Below are positions 55,464-64,000 of a stretch of 64,000 nucleotides of DNA, piece after piece. Source of the DNA: Acarospora socialis. Taxonomy: Eukaryota; Ascomycota; Lecanoromycetes; Acarosporales; Acarosporaceae. The DNA lies in the NCBI GenBank assembly GCA_025617375.2, contig JAMYGW020000003.1, positions 1,302,001 through 1,366,000 on the forward strand, given 5' to 3'. The notes beneath the pieces were generated by a model. That model ran no database searches. It was not told the origin of the DNA and saw only the letters and a program-made list of their open reading frames with translations. Each line of letters starts with the position of its first letter. Position 1 is the stretch's first letter. The position numbers and the translations under genes were made by a program.

Positions 55464-56894
55464 ATGCCATCTATTACAGGAAACATTGGTTCTCCATCAC
55501 CGCACGTTCCCGCCTGGAAGAAGTTAGGGTTGAAGCTCAAGTTTGCGAAAGACCTCCCTATACACTCGGAGGACAGCTCGAGTACCGAAGGAAAGTCGAG
55601 AAAAAGGAAGCTAGTGGATGATGAAATTGCTGTGAGTGATGTGCACGCAATAAAGCAGTCCAGAAGCAAGCAGGCGAAAAGACTGTCCTCACCAACTCCC
55701 CCTCTTCCGGTGGGCGAACCAGCAAAAGCCAGTGTGAGCAACGACGACCTAGATGGAGCAAATCCTTCATCTATACCATTAGCGACGCCTTTGAAAAAGC
55801 GGAAGTCTGTTGCATTCACTCCGGAGACCAAGCTCGAGGACGGCGACAGCACCAAGCAGCTCTTTTACTCATGGATAGCTGAACAGATAGCGAAAGACTC
55901 ATCGTTCAACCCGCAAGCGTTGGGCGGAGCTTTCAGAACACTCGAACCTCGAAGCATACCCGAGTCAGCCACGCAACAGAGAGTGAAGGAAGCCAAATCA
56001 AAGAAGAAGAAAAATTCCTCGCAGAAAGTAGACAAACAGACTCAACCTAAGACCTTCTCAATCGAGCAAGAGACCGCCATCCACCCCGCAGTCACCTACC
56101 TCCATCAATACCACGAGTCGCGATCGAGCTGGAAATTTAACAAAGCCAAGCAGACCTACATTCTCAAACACCTCTTCGACATCGACAAGCTTCCTTCCTC
56201 GCTCGACGCCGCCCTAACAGCCTACATCGAAGGCCTCCAAGGCGCCGATGCACGCTCCCGAGTCAAGAAAGCAGCAGAGGATATCCGCGCCGAAGACGAG
56301 AAGGCAAAGGAGGCGGTGGCGAAAGAAAACATGGAGGATCCCGTACGGCGGCAGGAGTACTACGACAGCGCGTTGAAGCATTTTCAAGCGCAATTGAAGG
56401 GACAGGTCAAGGAGCAGCTGGATCTCGCGAAGGAGCTGGACCCGGAATGGCGGCTGAAGTTCCTGAAGCGCAAGAGAGCGGAAAGAATCTTGTGGTCCAT
56501 GGGAGATACGTTGGACGTGAGGGACGACGCGGCGCTGCCTAGTACAGATCGCAATGGAGTCGAGGGCGGCGGTCACAAGAAACTCCAAACGAACGATGGC
56601 ACGGCGCGGAGGAGGAGGAAACGGAGAACCGGAGTGCCGGACGATGACGAGAGCAGCAGTAGCAGCAGTAGCAGCAGCAGTGATGATGATGATAGCGCGG
56701 AGTCCAGCTCTGCCGAAGGGACGAGCTCCGATTCAGAGACGAGCTCGGAGTCCGAGGAGGATACGGCGAGCTCCGATTCTTCATCGTCGTCGGCGGCGTC
56801 GTCCTCATCTTCATCCTCGAGCTCAGGTGACTCCAAGTCGGCCGACTCGGATCGGGAGAGTAGTGACAGTGAGGAAAGCAGTAATAGCGAATGA
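55464..56894 (+). CDS. WKF-domain nuclear/nucleolar protein
   Basis: Single exon, 476 residues from ATG 55464. The WKF domain lies at about residues 210-270: HPAVTYLHQYHESRSSWKFN followed by KAKQTYILKHLFDIDKLPSS, with the Trp-Lys-Phe triplet that names it (human C7orf50 family, nucleolar by association). N-terminally there are several Lys/Arg clusters (KSRKRKLVDDE, LKKRKSVAFTPE). A helical charged part follows (EWRLKFLKRKRAERILWSM). The last ~80 residues are an extreme Ser/Asp/Glu tract encoded by AGC/AGT/TCC/GAT repeats. Such acidic serine tails are typical CK2 targets in ribosome-biogenesis factors; role here inferred. Confidence 0.85.
   Translation: MPSITGNIGSPSPHVPAWKKLGLKLKFAKDLPIHSEDSSSTEGKSRKRKLVDDEIAVSDVHAIKQSRSKQAKRLSSPTPPLPVGEPAKASVSNDDLDGANPSSIPLATPLKKRKSVAFTPETKLEDGDSTKQLFYSWIAEQIAKDSSFNPQALGGAFRTLEPRSIPESATQQRVKEAKSKKKKNSSQKVDKQTQPKTFSIEQETAIHPAVTYLHQYHESRSSWKFNKAKQTYILKHLFDIDKLPSSLDAALTAYIEGLQGADARSRVKKAAEDIRAEDEKAKEAVAKENMEDPVRRQEYYDSALKHFQAQLKGQVKEQLDLAKELDPEWRLKFLKRKRAERILWSMGDTLDVRDDAALPSTDRNGVEGGGHKKLQTNDGTARRRRKRRTGVPDDDESSSSSSSSSSDDDDSAESSSAEGTSSDSETSSESEEDTASSDSSSSSAASSSSSSSSSGDSKSADSDRESSDSEESSNSE
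56649..56885 (+). repeat. serine/aspartate-coding trinucleotide repeats
   Basis: Degenerate AGC/AGT/GAT/TCC runs within the WKF-domain gene, longest near 56650-56695. They encode the C-terminal acidic-serine tail and are prone to length change. Confidence 0.75.
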
Positions 56895-57106
56895 ATATCC
56901 ATTGCACATACAGCTGCACTCCATGAATATACAATAGACTATCGAATGCTACATTTCGACTGTATGGTCCAACGAGCGCACTCGAGGCGCCGGACCTGCT
57001 TTACAGTCATGCTCCAAACCACTTAACAGCGCCATTACAGCCCTGCCGTAACCCTGACTCCTGCCGCAGCACGACACAATGAACCAAATAGATACCCCAA
57101 AAAAAC

Positions 57107-60100
57107 CTACCGCTCTCCCCTCTGCGCCGTGACCGTCGTGCCGGCATCGCTTTCAGCACCGCCGCCACCACCGCCCGGCTTCGGCGTCTTCTTCTCCCGA
57201 TCGCTCCTATGCTCCTTCCTCTTCCTCTTGACCGGATGATAAACATCGTTGAAATTCATCACAACGCCTAAGAAACGCATATCGACATCCGGCTGATACG
57301 CCAGATCACCCAACAAGACGTTCACCTTCGCCGTGAAATCGGTCGAGAGCTCCCCAAGCCGTTGTCGCAGCGCCGGCAGGACGTGATCCTCGCGGCCATC
57401 TCCTCCCAGCAGCGCTCGTATGTTTACTGGAAAGGGGCTATCCGTACCGTCGATGCCTCTCCCTCGGCGCGCCCCGGCCATCATGGCGGGACTGGGTGAG
57501 CGAAACTCGTCCTCGTCTTTCTCCGTTATCCCCCACTTCCCTTGTGCCGTACGCGTCTCGACCTTGGCGCTGAACTCCTGGCGTTTCGTGAACTCGGCGA
57601 CGGAGAAAGAGTAGAGGCCATCGACGGCGTCTTTGTAGGCAAGCATAAGCTTGAGGATGCGGTGCAGCTGCTGCATGAAGTCGTCTTCCCGATGGCCGCT
57701 ATTACTGGCCCTCGCGGAGCCGAGCAGGCCCTTGTGCGTAATCGAGTTCAGGTACTTGGTGTGCGCCTCGATCAGGCCGTCCAGCGTGCAGTCGGGCTTA
57801 CTGATGGCGACCTGCAGCTGGTCCCAGCTAGCCTCGATGACTTCAAACAAGATGTAATATTGCAGCTGGCAGACGAAATGGATCATTTCCGCCATGCAGC
57901 ACCGCGCAACCTTCCAGTCGCGACTCAGCTTGTCGTCGGCGCTGGCGAGGACGCCTCGAGCACCGGTCATGCACCGTCGCCAGGTGGTGCCCAGCGCGAA
58001 CTCCACACGCTTTATGCGCCAGAGAAAGTTGAATACTTTGAGATATTGTGTGGTGGCCCAAGGCGTTATAACGACGTCGACGGGTGCATCGATCTTGTAC
58101 TCGAGCGTGAACAGGTCCCAGCCGATATCTCCGTGGCTGAGCTCCAGCAGACGAGCGTCAAGACGGCGAAGGGTATCTGGACTCTCATACTGCGCATTCG
58201 AACCACGGACAGCGTGCTCCAACTGCGCAGTCAGGTTATGGCGGTACTGGGAGCTTGCCGGTCTGTCGAGATTCGACGCAAGCGACTCCATCAACAGGGC
58301 AATGAAATCACCTTGCCCAAGGAGGATGTATTTCTTGAGGGCCCGCAGGTGTTCGAAAAGCTTGAACTTGTGGTCCATGAGATGAATAAGACGGGCCATG
58401 GTAGTTTTGTACGCTTCGTCAATGGAAGTCTCGAGGGTGGCAGTGTCGCCGTAGCGGAGCTGTTTTGATGCCTGCTTCGAGTACGCACCGACCCAGGCGG
58501 AGTCGCCGCAGCCGTAGCGTATAAAGTTCAGACTCTTGCCTATCAAGAATACCTTCTTCGCGAAGTCTTGGGTGATGATACTCGGAACCATGTAGTCGTC
58601 GAGTCTGTATTTATCCTGCCATACGCTCATTGCTGCAACCCTGCGTGGGTCTGTTGTGCCTTCGCCATTGATCTGAGCATCTTGCTCGATGATGAAGAAC
58701 TCGTGGTAAGGGTCAGACAGCTCTCCATCGTAGATCCACTGACGTAACATGTCATAAAACGGCCGTGTCACAGAGGAAAGAAGTCGTTCGGCAAAAGCGC
58801 CCACGAAAGGATCGCCATGAGATGCCGAGAATCCATGAACCATCGATATCAGCTGTCCCCCCTTTCTAGCTATTTTAACATCAGCATTCTTCGCACACTA
58901 GTAATGCACAGAGAGCGCGCACCTTTAGATTCCTCGACCATGAGGCTCATCAATCGTAACCCCATCGTAGCTTCTCTCGTCCAAACAACGCATCTCTTCA
59001 GGGTGACGCCAGCCTTCCCAATCCCATTACGTGGCTCTCCACCCAGCGCTGCGAGAGCTCGCCTAATCTCGCCTTCAAGCGTGGCGACAAGCCCAAGATA
59101 AGACCGCAGTTCCTGACCAATTGCAGCCTTGAGACTCTGCGCAATGAGGCCACCTTCTGAAGACTGAACATGCTCGGAGAGGCCCCGATAAAGCAGTGAT
59201 GGCTCTGCCAGCGTATGGAGCAACGAAATAAGAGGTACAGGAAGGGTCGGTGGAAGTGTGAGTACCGAAGCGGAATTGAACGAGAGATTTGTAGAGGACA
59301 GGCCCTGGAGAGTAAAGGGAAGGTCTCGGAGTAGCGTAGCTTCCGGTGGTCTCACAGCTTTATCGCTCCTTGCGGGGTCTTCTTCATTTTCTGAGCTTTC
59401 TGCTCGCTGTTCTGGGCTGTCTCCATTGACCTCTACAGGCTGCATAACGGTACCATGACCACCTCGCCGCCCACCTTCCCTCGCGGGGGTTCTTGGATCT
59501 TCGACCCCCTCGAAGACACTCGATTGACGGCCTTTGGCGCTTCCTTGAAGATCTCCGACCTTTTTATGAATACCTCGCGGTCCACTTAGATCAGCATTCC
59601 TCACCGGGGGCAGTCTGGGTAGCCCTGGTGTAGAAAAAGCGTCGTCAATCGATGAGGCGCCACCATCACTCTGTCCTGTCCTTGAACTCTTTGGCCGTGC
59701 CGAGCCCGGTCTTGAGTGCCCTGGTGTATCGATACGTTGTAGTGCCAGTGTTTCTTCTAACGGCTCCATTTCGTCGGAGTCTGCGTCGGACATTTTGTGA
59801 AGGAAGTAGAGGATCGCCCATTTTTGAGACAGCACAGGTTGACTAATGTATCGGGAGTAGAGGTTAGAGTATCTGATGGCTTTGTCGGGAGATGCGTGCT
59901 CTACGAGTACTAAGATAAAGTATTAGACGCCCCACTCCAGGTCTAACCTACCCCGGGTTGCGCCAATGATGCACTTACATCTTTTCTTTATCAGATCGGA
60001 TGCATGATTGATATCCGCGACTACGGGAGGTACGGTATTACTAGATAAAGTGTCAGCATGGACTCTGACGGCGCCGCTGCAGCATATCCAACCTATCGAC

Positions 60101-60238
60101 AATTCGTTGTGCAAGGTCCAGCGCATTCTCGTGTATCTCGTCCGCCTCAGCGTCGTTGGCTGCCTCCTCGGGTGGTATTAGTTGATCTACGAGATTAATG
60201 AGCCCTTGATGTACGCGCTCTGCCCTGGAGACACTCAT
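57107..60238 (-). CDS. gamma-tubulin complex component 3 (GCP3/Spc98/Alp6)
   Basis: Core subunit of the gamma-tubulin small complex, nucleating microtubules at spindle pole bodies. Four exons fit by phase: 60238-60093, 60040-59979, 59909-58923 and 58869-57107, giving 985 residues. Exon 1 encodes an N-terminal helical block (RVHQGLINLVDQLIPPEEAA); exons 2-3 give DINHASDLIKKR and YSNLYSRYISQPVLSQKWAI. The grip1 domain begins with SFNSASVLTLPPTLPVPLIS and continues across intron 3 to QLISMVHGFSASHGDPFVGA and LRQWIYDGELSDPYHEFFI. The grip2 domain includes IDAPVDVVITPWATTQYLKV, FNFLWRIKRVEFALGTTWRR and MIHFVCQLQYYILFEVIEAS, which binds gamma-tubulin. The C-terminal 70 residues are basic and low complexity. 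Convergent with the WKF gene, 212 bases away. Confidence 0.94.
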
Positions 60239-61030
60239 CGCGGCATTGTTGATGAGATGTTGGTAGATGACGTTGGGGGCTGCGACGCGCTTTAAAGCTT
60301 CACTTTCTGGGAGACGTGCCGGTGTTTGTGGCTTCGGAATTTGCCGAAAGTGTTTACATCTGTACTTCGTACCTTGCAGTGGAAACTTAGAACATCATTG
60401 ATCTCCTTCACCAACACAACACTTCGACTCTTGGTTCTTCATACAAAAGTCTCGGTCGACGAATTTTTGTTTATGTCTTTGCCAATTGTAAGGTAGGTAG
60501 TAATGGTGGACGAGATTGTGTCCTCGCCTCCTCACCATCGTCTCCTCACCAGATGCCAAGCCCTAAGCCATCATCAAACATTCGTATGTGACGGATAAAG
60601 TAGAATAGTCTATGGTAACAGCAGTCCTGCTCTAGACCTAAAACCCACTCTGCCCGTAAATGTGAGACCCGTTGGTCTCTTGGAAAAAGGGAAGTTCAGC
60701 GCACTTGGTTGCTACGCTGCGTAGCGCTACGATGTTGCGTTGAGGAGTAGGTAACACTCAACATCTCGGCGTAACCTGTAGCTGAAGCGTATCCAACTCT
60801 CACTATTTCCCTTCCGTAAACTTCAACTTCATTTCTCCGACACCAAGCACAACCTGCTCAACATCTCCTACTTAACATCTTTGCTTCACGCCTCTTACTC
60901 AAGCACGGCCTGCTCAACATTTGCAGCTTAACATCTCCAACGTAACATCAAGCACGACCTGCTCAGCATCTGCACTGTCTCCTCCTCTTACAATCAAACA
61001 CTCAAGACGTACCCCCAAATTGTAACCAAA
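60239..61030. promoter_or_regulatory. divergent promoter region with degenerate repeats
   Basis: 792 bases between GCP3 (minus) and the BTB-like gene (plus). The half next to the BTB-like gene carries a degenerate tandem repeat (listed separately). A GTAAGGTAGGTAG run is at about 60488. Confidence 0.45.
60844..60971 (+). repeat. degenerate ~50-bp tandem repeat upstream of BTB gene
   Basis: The core CAAGCACnnCCTGCTCA(A/G)CAT occurs three times, starting at 60844, 60900 and 60949, spaced 56 and 49 bases. CTTAACATCT follows at 60871 and 60927, and a weaker GTAACATC at 60942. The array ends 60 bases before the ATG at 61031, so it is probably in the transcribed leader. Confidence 0.75.
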
Positions 61031-62251
61031 ATGCCAAGAGACTTGAGTCTCCTTGCTGCTGGCGAGGGCAGCGAGCATGTACAGGTTGCCGACTACATGC
61101 TTAATCTCGCGCAAGCAGGTGATGGCGAGTCAGAGGCGATGGACGAGGATGCAGTCGCCGGGACTTCCGAGTACGCATCACCGTCTCGTCCGAAGAAGTA
61201 GTACCCCACACACGCTTCTCTTCACGTGCTGACCCATTAACAGCGAGCAATATGCAAGCCTGGTCACTGTATTCGTTGGGCCGGCAAGAAAACAGGTCTT
61301 GGTACATCCCGAGCTCCTCTCCAGTGTGTCGCCTTACGCGGCGGACCTCCTTACGGGGAGGGCGAAAGAAAGGGAGGAAAACCGTCTTCGATACTGCAGG
61401 CATAAACTTCAAAGGGTGCTGTTCCCTAAGAAGGGACACCCAGGAGCCAAGGTATGTCAAGAAGAAGGTCCCAAGGCTTGAGTAAGGCCCAGAGCTGACA
61501 TTCGTCCCAGGAATTAGCAGCAGCGGACATGTTGCTGGCGCAGCTCGAGGGTCTCGGAGAACCCGACCCTCATAACATCCAAACAACCAGGGTCCATAAG
61601 GTCCTCAAGGCGGCGTTAAAGTCTCGTCACATCCCGTCTTTTGAGCAGTGGCGGATCAAGAAGCGCTCACACCTCCTCCTCACCACGTACGAACGATGTC
61701 TCGAAAGCATCGCCACAACCGAGGAGACCGCTCTTGAGAGCACTGAAGATACCGTCAACCTCCCCAACGCCTCCGAGGCCACCTTCAAGCTATTCATCCA
61801 CTGGCTGTACCGCAAGGAGCTAGCCTCTCCAGACCGCTCGCACAACGGCGTCTGCCAGCCGCTCACGGCCGAAGAGCTGGTCGAGCTGTATACGCTCGCG
61901 GACATTCTTCAAGTATCGACCCTCCAAAACCTCATAGCCGACAAGCTAGAGTCGATCTCACCCACAACCGACTCGTTTAGCCGGCTGCTCCTGCATGCGA
62001 AGACAAATCACACTGAGGGGTCGATGTTACTCCCCCTCCTGATCTCCATGTACGCCCGGCACACGACAGAGGCCAAGATCAGACGTGCGGCTGCCGACTG
62101 GATGGAGAAGGACCTCCTCCTTGAAGTGACGGCTGTTCTGTTGAGGAATAAAGAGGGGAGTAAAGGGAAGGCACCGGTTCGCAAGAGCCACCGTTGTGAA
62201 TATCACGTCCACAACAAGGCAAATCCACCTTGCACTCAAAAGGCGCGATAG
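61031..62251 (+). CDS. BTB/POZ-like protein
   Basis: Three exons fit by phase: 61031-61170, 61244-61451 and 61511-62251, giving 362 residues. The BTB-like fold is split by the second intron: VTVFVGPARKQVLVHPELLS then SVSPYAADLLTGRAKE, followed after an insertion of about 90 residues by EDTVNLPNASEATFKLFIHW, LYRKELASPDRS and EELVELYTLADILQVSTLQN plus LIADKLESISPTTD, matching the second half of fungal BTB domains. The long insertion is unusual. The tail is basic and Cys/His-containing (HRCEYHVHNKANPPCTQKAR). In fungi such stand-alone BTB proteins have mostly unknown partners; Cul3 adaptor function is possible but unproven. Confidence 0.78.
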
Positions 62252-62971
62252 CGGATATGGCTGTGAGAGTGTGGAAGTGTTGTCAGCAGCGGTTAGGTAG
62301 GGGCCAAGGTGTTGAGTGATTGGCTTTAGCCGTGTGTCAGAGATTGTTACCTTACCTTTCCTCTGTGTGGTTTTTTCGGTGCGCTCGCTCTCTCGAGCTT
62401 TGAGAGATCGAAGGGATTCGAGGGCTTGGACCTATTCTGGTTATCCGCCGCTCACATCTAAACGAGTGTACTTAGATGTAGAGTCTGCTTTGTTCAGGAA
62501 TCAATGATCACAAACATTCAGATAACGAATACGGGCAACACGGGTACTTCACGAATTATGAGCTGCGTCACTATGGCTTTAGCTTTGCGGGGATGTGCAC
62601 GAATAACCAGACCGCCGCTCAACGCCCCCGTCGGCTCCCATGCAATTCTTGTACATGCCCAAAATATCTACAAAGAAGAGACAATTGTAAGGCCTGAAGC
62701 GGAGAAGGGCAGAAGGAAGTACAGCGCAAGCCACCAGAACGTAATGTGCATTAATGTACACGCCTTTGGTGCCTCTTTGCGCCATCTGAGGTATGACGTG
62801 GAGAAAATGTTCTCCCCCTAGATCGAGCCCTTTTCGGATAGCCAAAGTCCACCTCAGGAGAGACGATCCAAAGCAAAATCGTGAGTCGTCGCCATCGTGG
62901 ATTTTGGTTTTAATCACCTGCAATGAATGTCCCTTCTTAGCCCCCGTGTGTTAGAATAAGCCCGATTACCT
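62252..62971. other. convergent intergenic region
   Basis: Between the BTB-like gene and the AtfA-like gene. A plus-strand frame at 62504-62821 lacks protein-like features. Probably two 3' ends. Confidence 0.45.
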
Positions 62972-64000
62972 TCACGAATACCTTCTCTGCATCCCCTGGC
63001 CGGCCATCACCTGTTGACCGTTTTGCATCGCCATGCCGTAAGGATTGGCGTGATGATTGAAGTCGCCGGCGATGCTGTTCATCGCCAAGCCACTGATTCC
63101 CTGCGCCTGTGACACAGGGCAGTCCTTGTGCGCCAACAAAAGGGTCTTGAGGTTGACGATTTCTTCGCGCAGCTGAGTGACTTGTGCACTCAAGGCATCA
63201 TTCTCGCTGCTGAATATTTCAACTTTGGCTTGAAGATTTGCGAGCCATTGTTTCTTCCTTTGTCTACATTTCAATGCAGCGACCCTTTGCGATGCGTCAG
63301 TACGTTCTCAGGATGCGACAAACACTACTGATCAGGTTGAGCATACCTATTTCTTTCTAGGAAGTTTTTCCTCTTCTCCTCGTCGGTCATCTTCTTCCCG
63401 TTCTCGTGGTATTGCTCCTCTTTCACGTTCATTTCCTCATCGGATTCCATCCCTTCCATACTCGTGTCCATCAGCATGTTGTTGTTATTGACCTTGGCTT
63501 TCTTCGCTGCTGGTCCTTTCGAGGGTGTCTCTTCGGCTTTCCGTCGCCCATTGGCCGCTTGCCCTCCCTTCCCTGTAGAACCTTTCTTTCCTTTTCCTCT
63601 TGGATTGGGCTTCACTTGCTCATTACCGCTATCGGTCATATCACCACTCATTTCGCTGATTCCGCGCGCCGAGCCAGATATGCTGCCTCCTAATGATCCA
63701 CTAGTGTTTCGGCCCGCTCGCTTCGCCAGCTTAGGTGATGTCTCATGGGACACATTGGACTGCATACCATGACCTGGGTTGGGCTGTGCGGGTATGGCAA
63801 ACTGGTTGTTCGACTGCGACCCGTCACGAGATTGAGCCAAGAGGAAAAGACCGTTGGCGGCATCATTGGCGTCATGTTGGCCAAAAGGGTCCTGTTGCGC
63901 TTGTTGCTGTTGCGGTTTGGATTCCATCTTCGCAGTTTGGGCTACCTGCTCGGGTGCTTGCGAAGCAGGAGGATGAAGCTGATGGTAATGTTCTGACTTT
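62972..64000 (-). CDS. atfA: AtfA/Atf1-type bZIP transcription factor (5' end beyond window)
   Basis: ATF/CREB-family regulator; fungal AtfA acts downstream of the SakA/Hog1 MAP kinase in stress, spore and germination responses. Two exons are visible: from the right edge to 63347, and 63284-62972, joined in phase (donor AG|GTATGC, acceptor CAAAG). The frame stays open to base 64000, so the N-terminal part with the Atf1-specific regions lies outside. The visible part has a Gln/Asn/Ser-rich stretch, a Lys-rich segment, then the bZIP: KRKNFLERNRVAALKCRQRK, KQWLANLQAKVEIFSSENDA and LSAQVTQLREEIVNLKTLLL. The intron falls exactly in the basic region (NR|VAALKC). The end carries the family's CPVSQAQGISG region. 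The OPY2-like HOG anchor in this window belongs, by family knowledge, to the same stress pathway. Confidence 0.9.

Noticed and set aside
57542-58468. 308-codon plus-strand open frame inside the GCP3 locus
   Set aside because: It lies antisense to the strongly conserved grip domains of GCP3 and has no domain of its own; it is a codon-bias shadow.

Overview
This window looks like nuclear DNA of a filamentous ascomycete (Pezizomycotina). The evidence is short introns of about 50-100 bases with GT(A/G)AGT-type donors and CTGAC/CTAAC branch points, compact genes on both strands, and families typical of this group: a DUF6594 membrane protein, a 2EXR/F-box-like protein, an Opy2 anchor, an AtfA-type bZIP and fungal mitoribosomal mL58. 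A Dothideomycete or Eurotiomycete is my best guess, but the class is not proven here. TGA is an ordinary stop. I found no tRNA, rRNA, CRISPR array or intact transposon, and no secondary-metabolite cluster.

Layout. 1-5.1 kb: an HD-domain phosphohydrolase gene, then an AT-richer island with a decayed intronless caspase-like gene (one reading frame broken by ten TGA codons). 5.2-8.8 kb: DPH7 (diphthamide), VPS51 (GARP tether) and RMI1 (Sgs1-Top3 partner). 8.8-10.9 kb: a 2.1 kb stretch without a recognisable gene. 10.9-18 kb: OPY2-like HOG anchor, a VOC-fold protein, DUG1 (Cys-Gly dipeptidase) and a DUF6594 protein. 19-25 kb: an unrecognised 814-residue TPR-like protein, mL58/MRPL20 and a low-complexity protein. 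26-36 kb: BUD2-like RasGAP, cyclophilin-40, D-aminoacyl-tRNA deacylase and NOT3/5. 38-42.5 kb: a C2H2 zinc-finger protein, a 2EXR/F-box-like protein and a five-exon secreted cysteine-containing protein. 42.8-50.7 kb: a PPR protein, a DysF-domain (Mug65/Spo73) protein, a small calcofluor-hypersensitivity-type protein and CDT1. 50.7-54 kb: sparse, with one unrecognised spliced gene. 54-64 kb: proteasome alpha1 (SCL1), a WKF-domain protein, GCP3 (gamma-tubulin complex), a BTB-like protein and an AtfA-type bZIP running off the right edge.

Most genes are unrelated housekeeping functions in divergent or convergent pairs; they do not form a pathway cluster. Many gene models were assembled by hand from splice-site phase and family conservation. 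Recurrent features are very small first coding exons (7 nt in DTD1 and SCL1; 19 nt in OPY2 and probably CYP40), a 10-nt microexon in CYP40 and a likely GC-AG intron in DUG1. The best leads for novelty are the TGA-only caspase-like relic, the secreted protein, the two unrecognised genes (19.2-21.8 kb and 52.4-53.6 kb), and a ~50-bp degenerate tandem repeat just upstream of the BTB-like gene.
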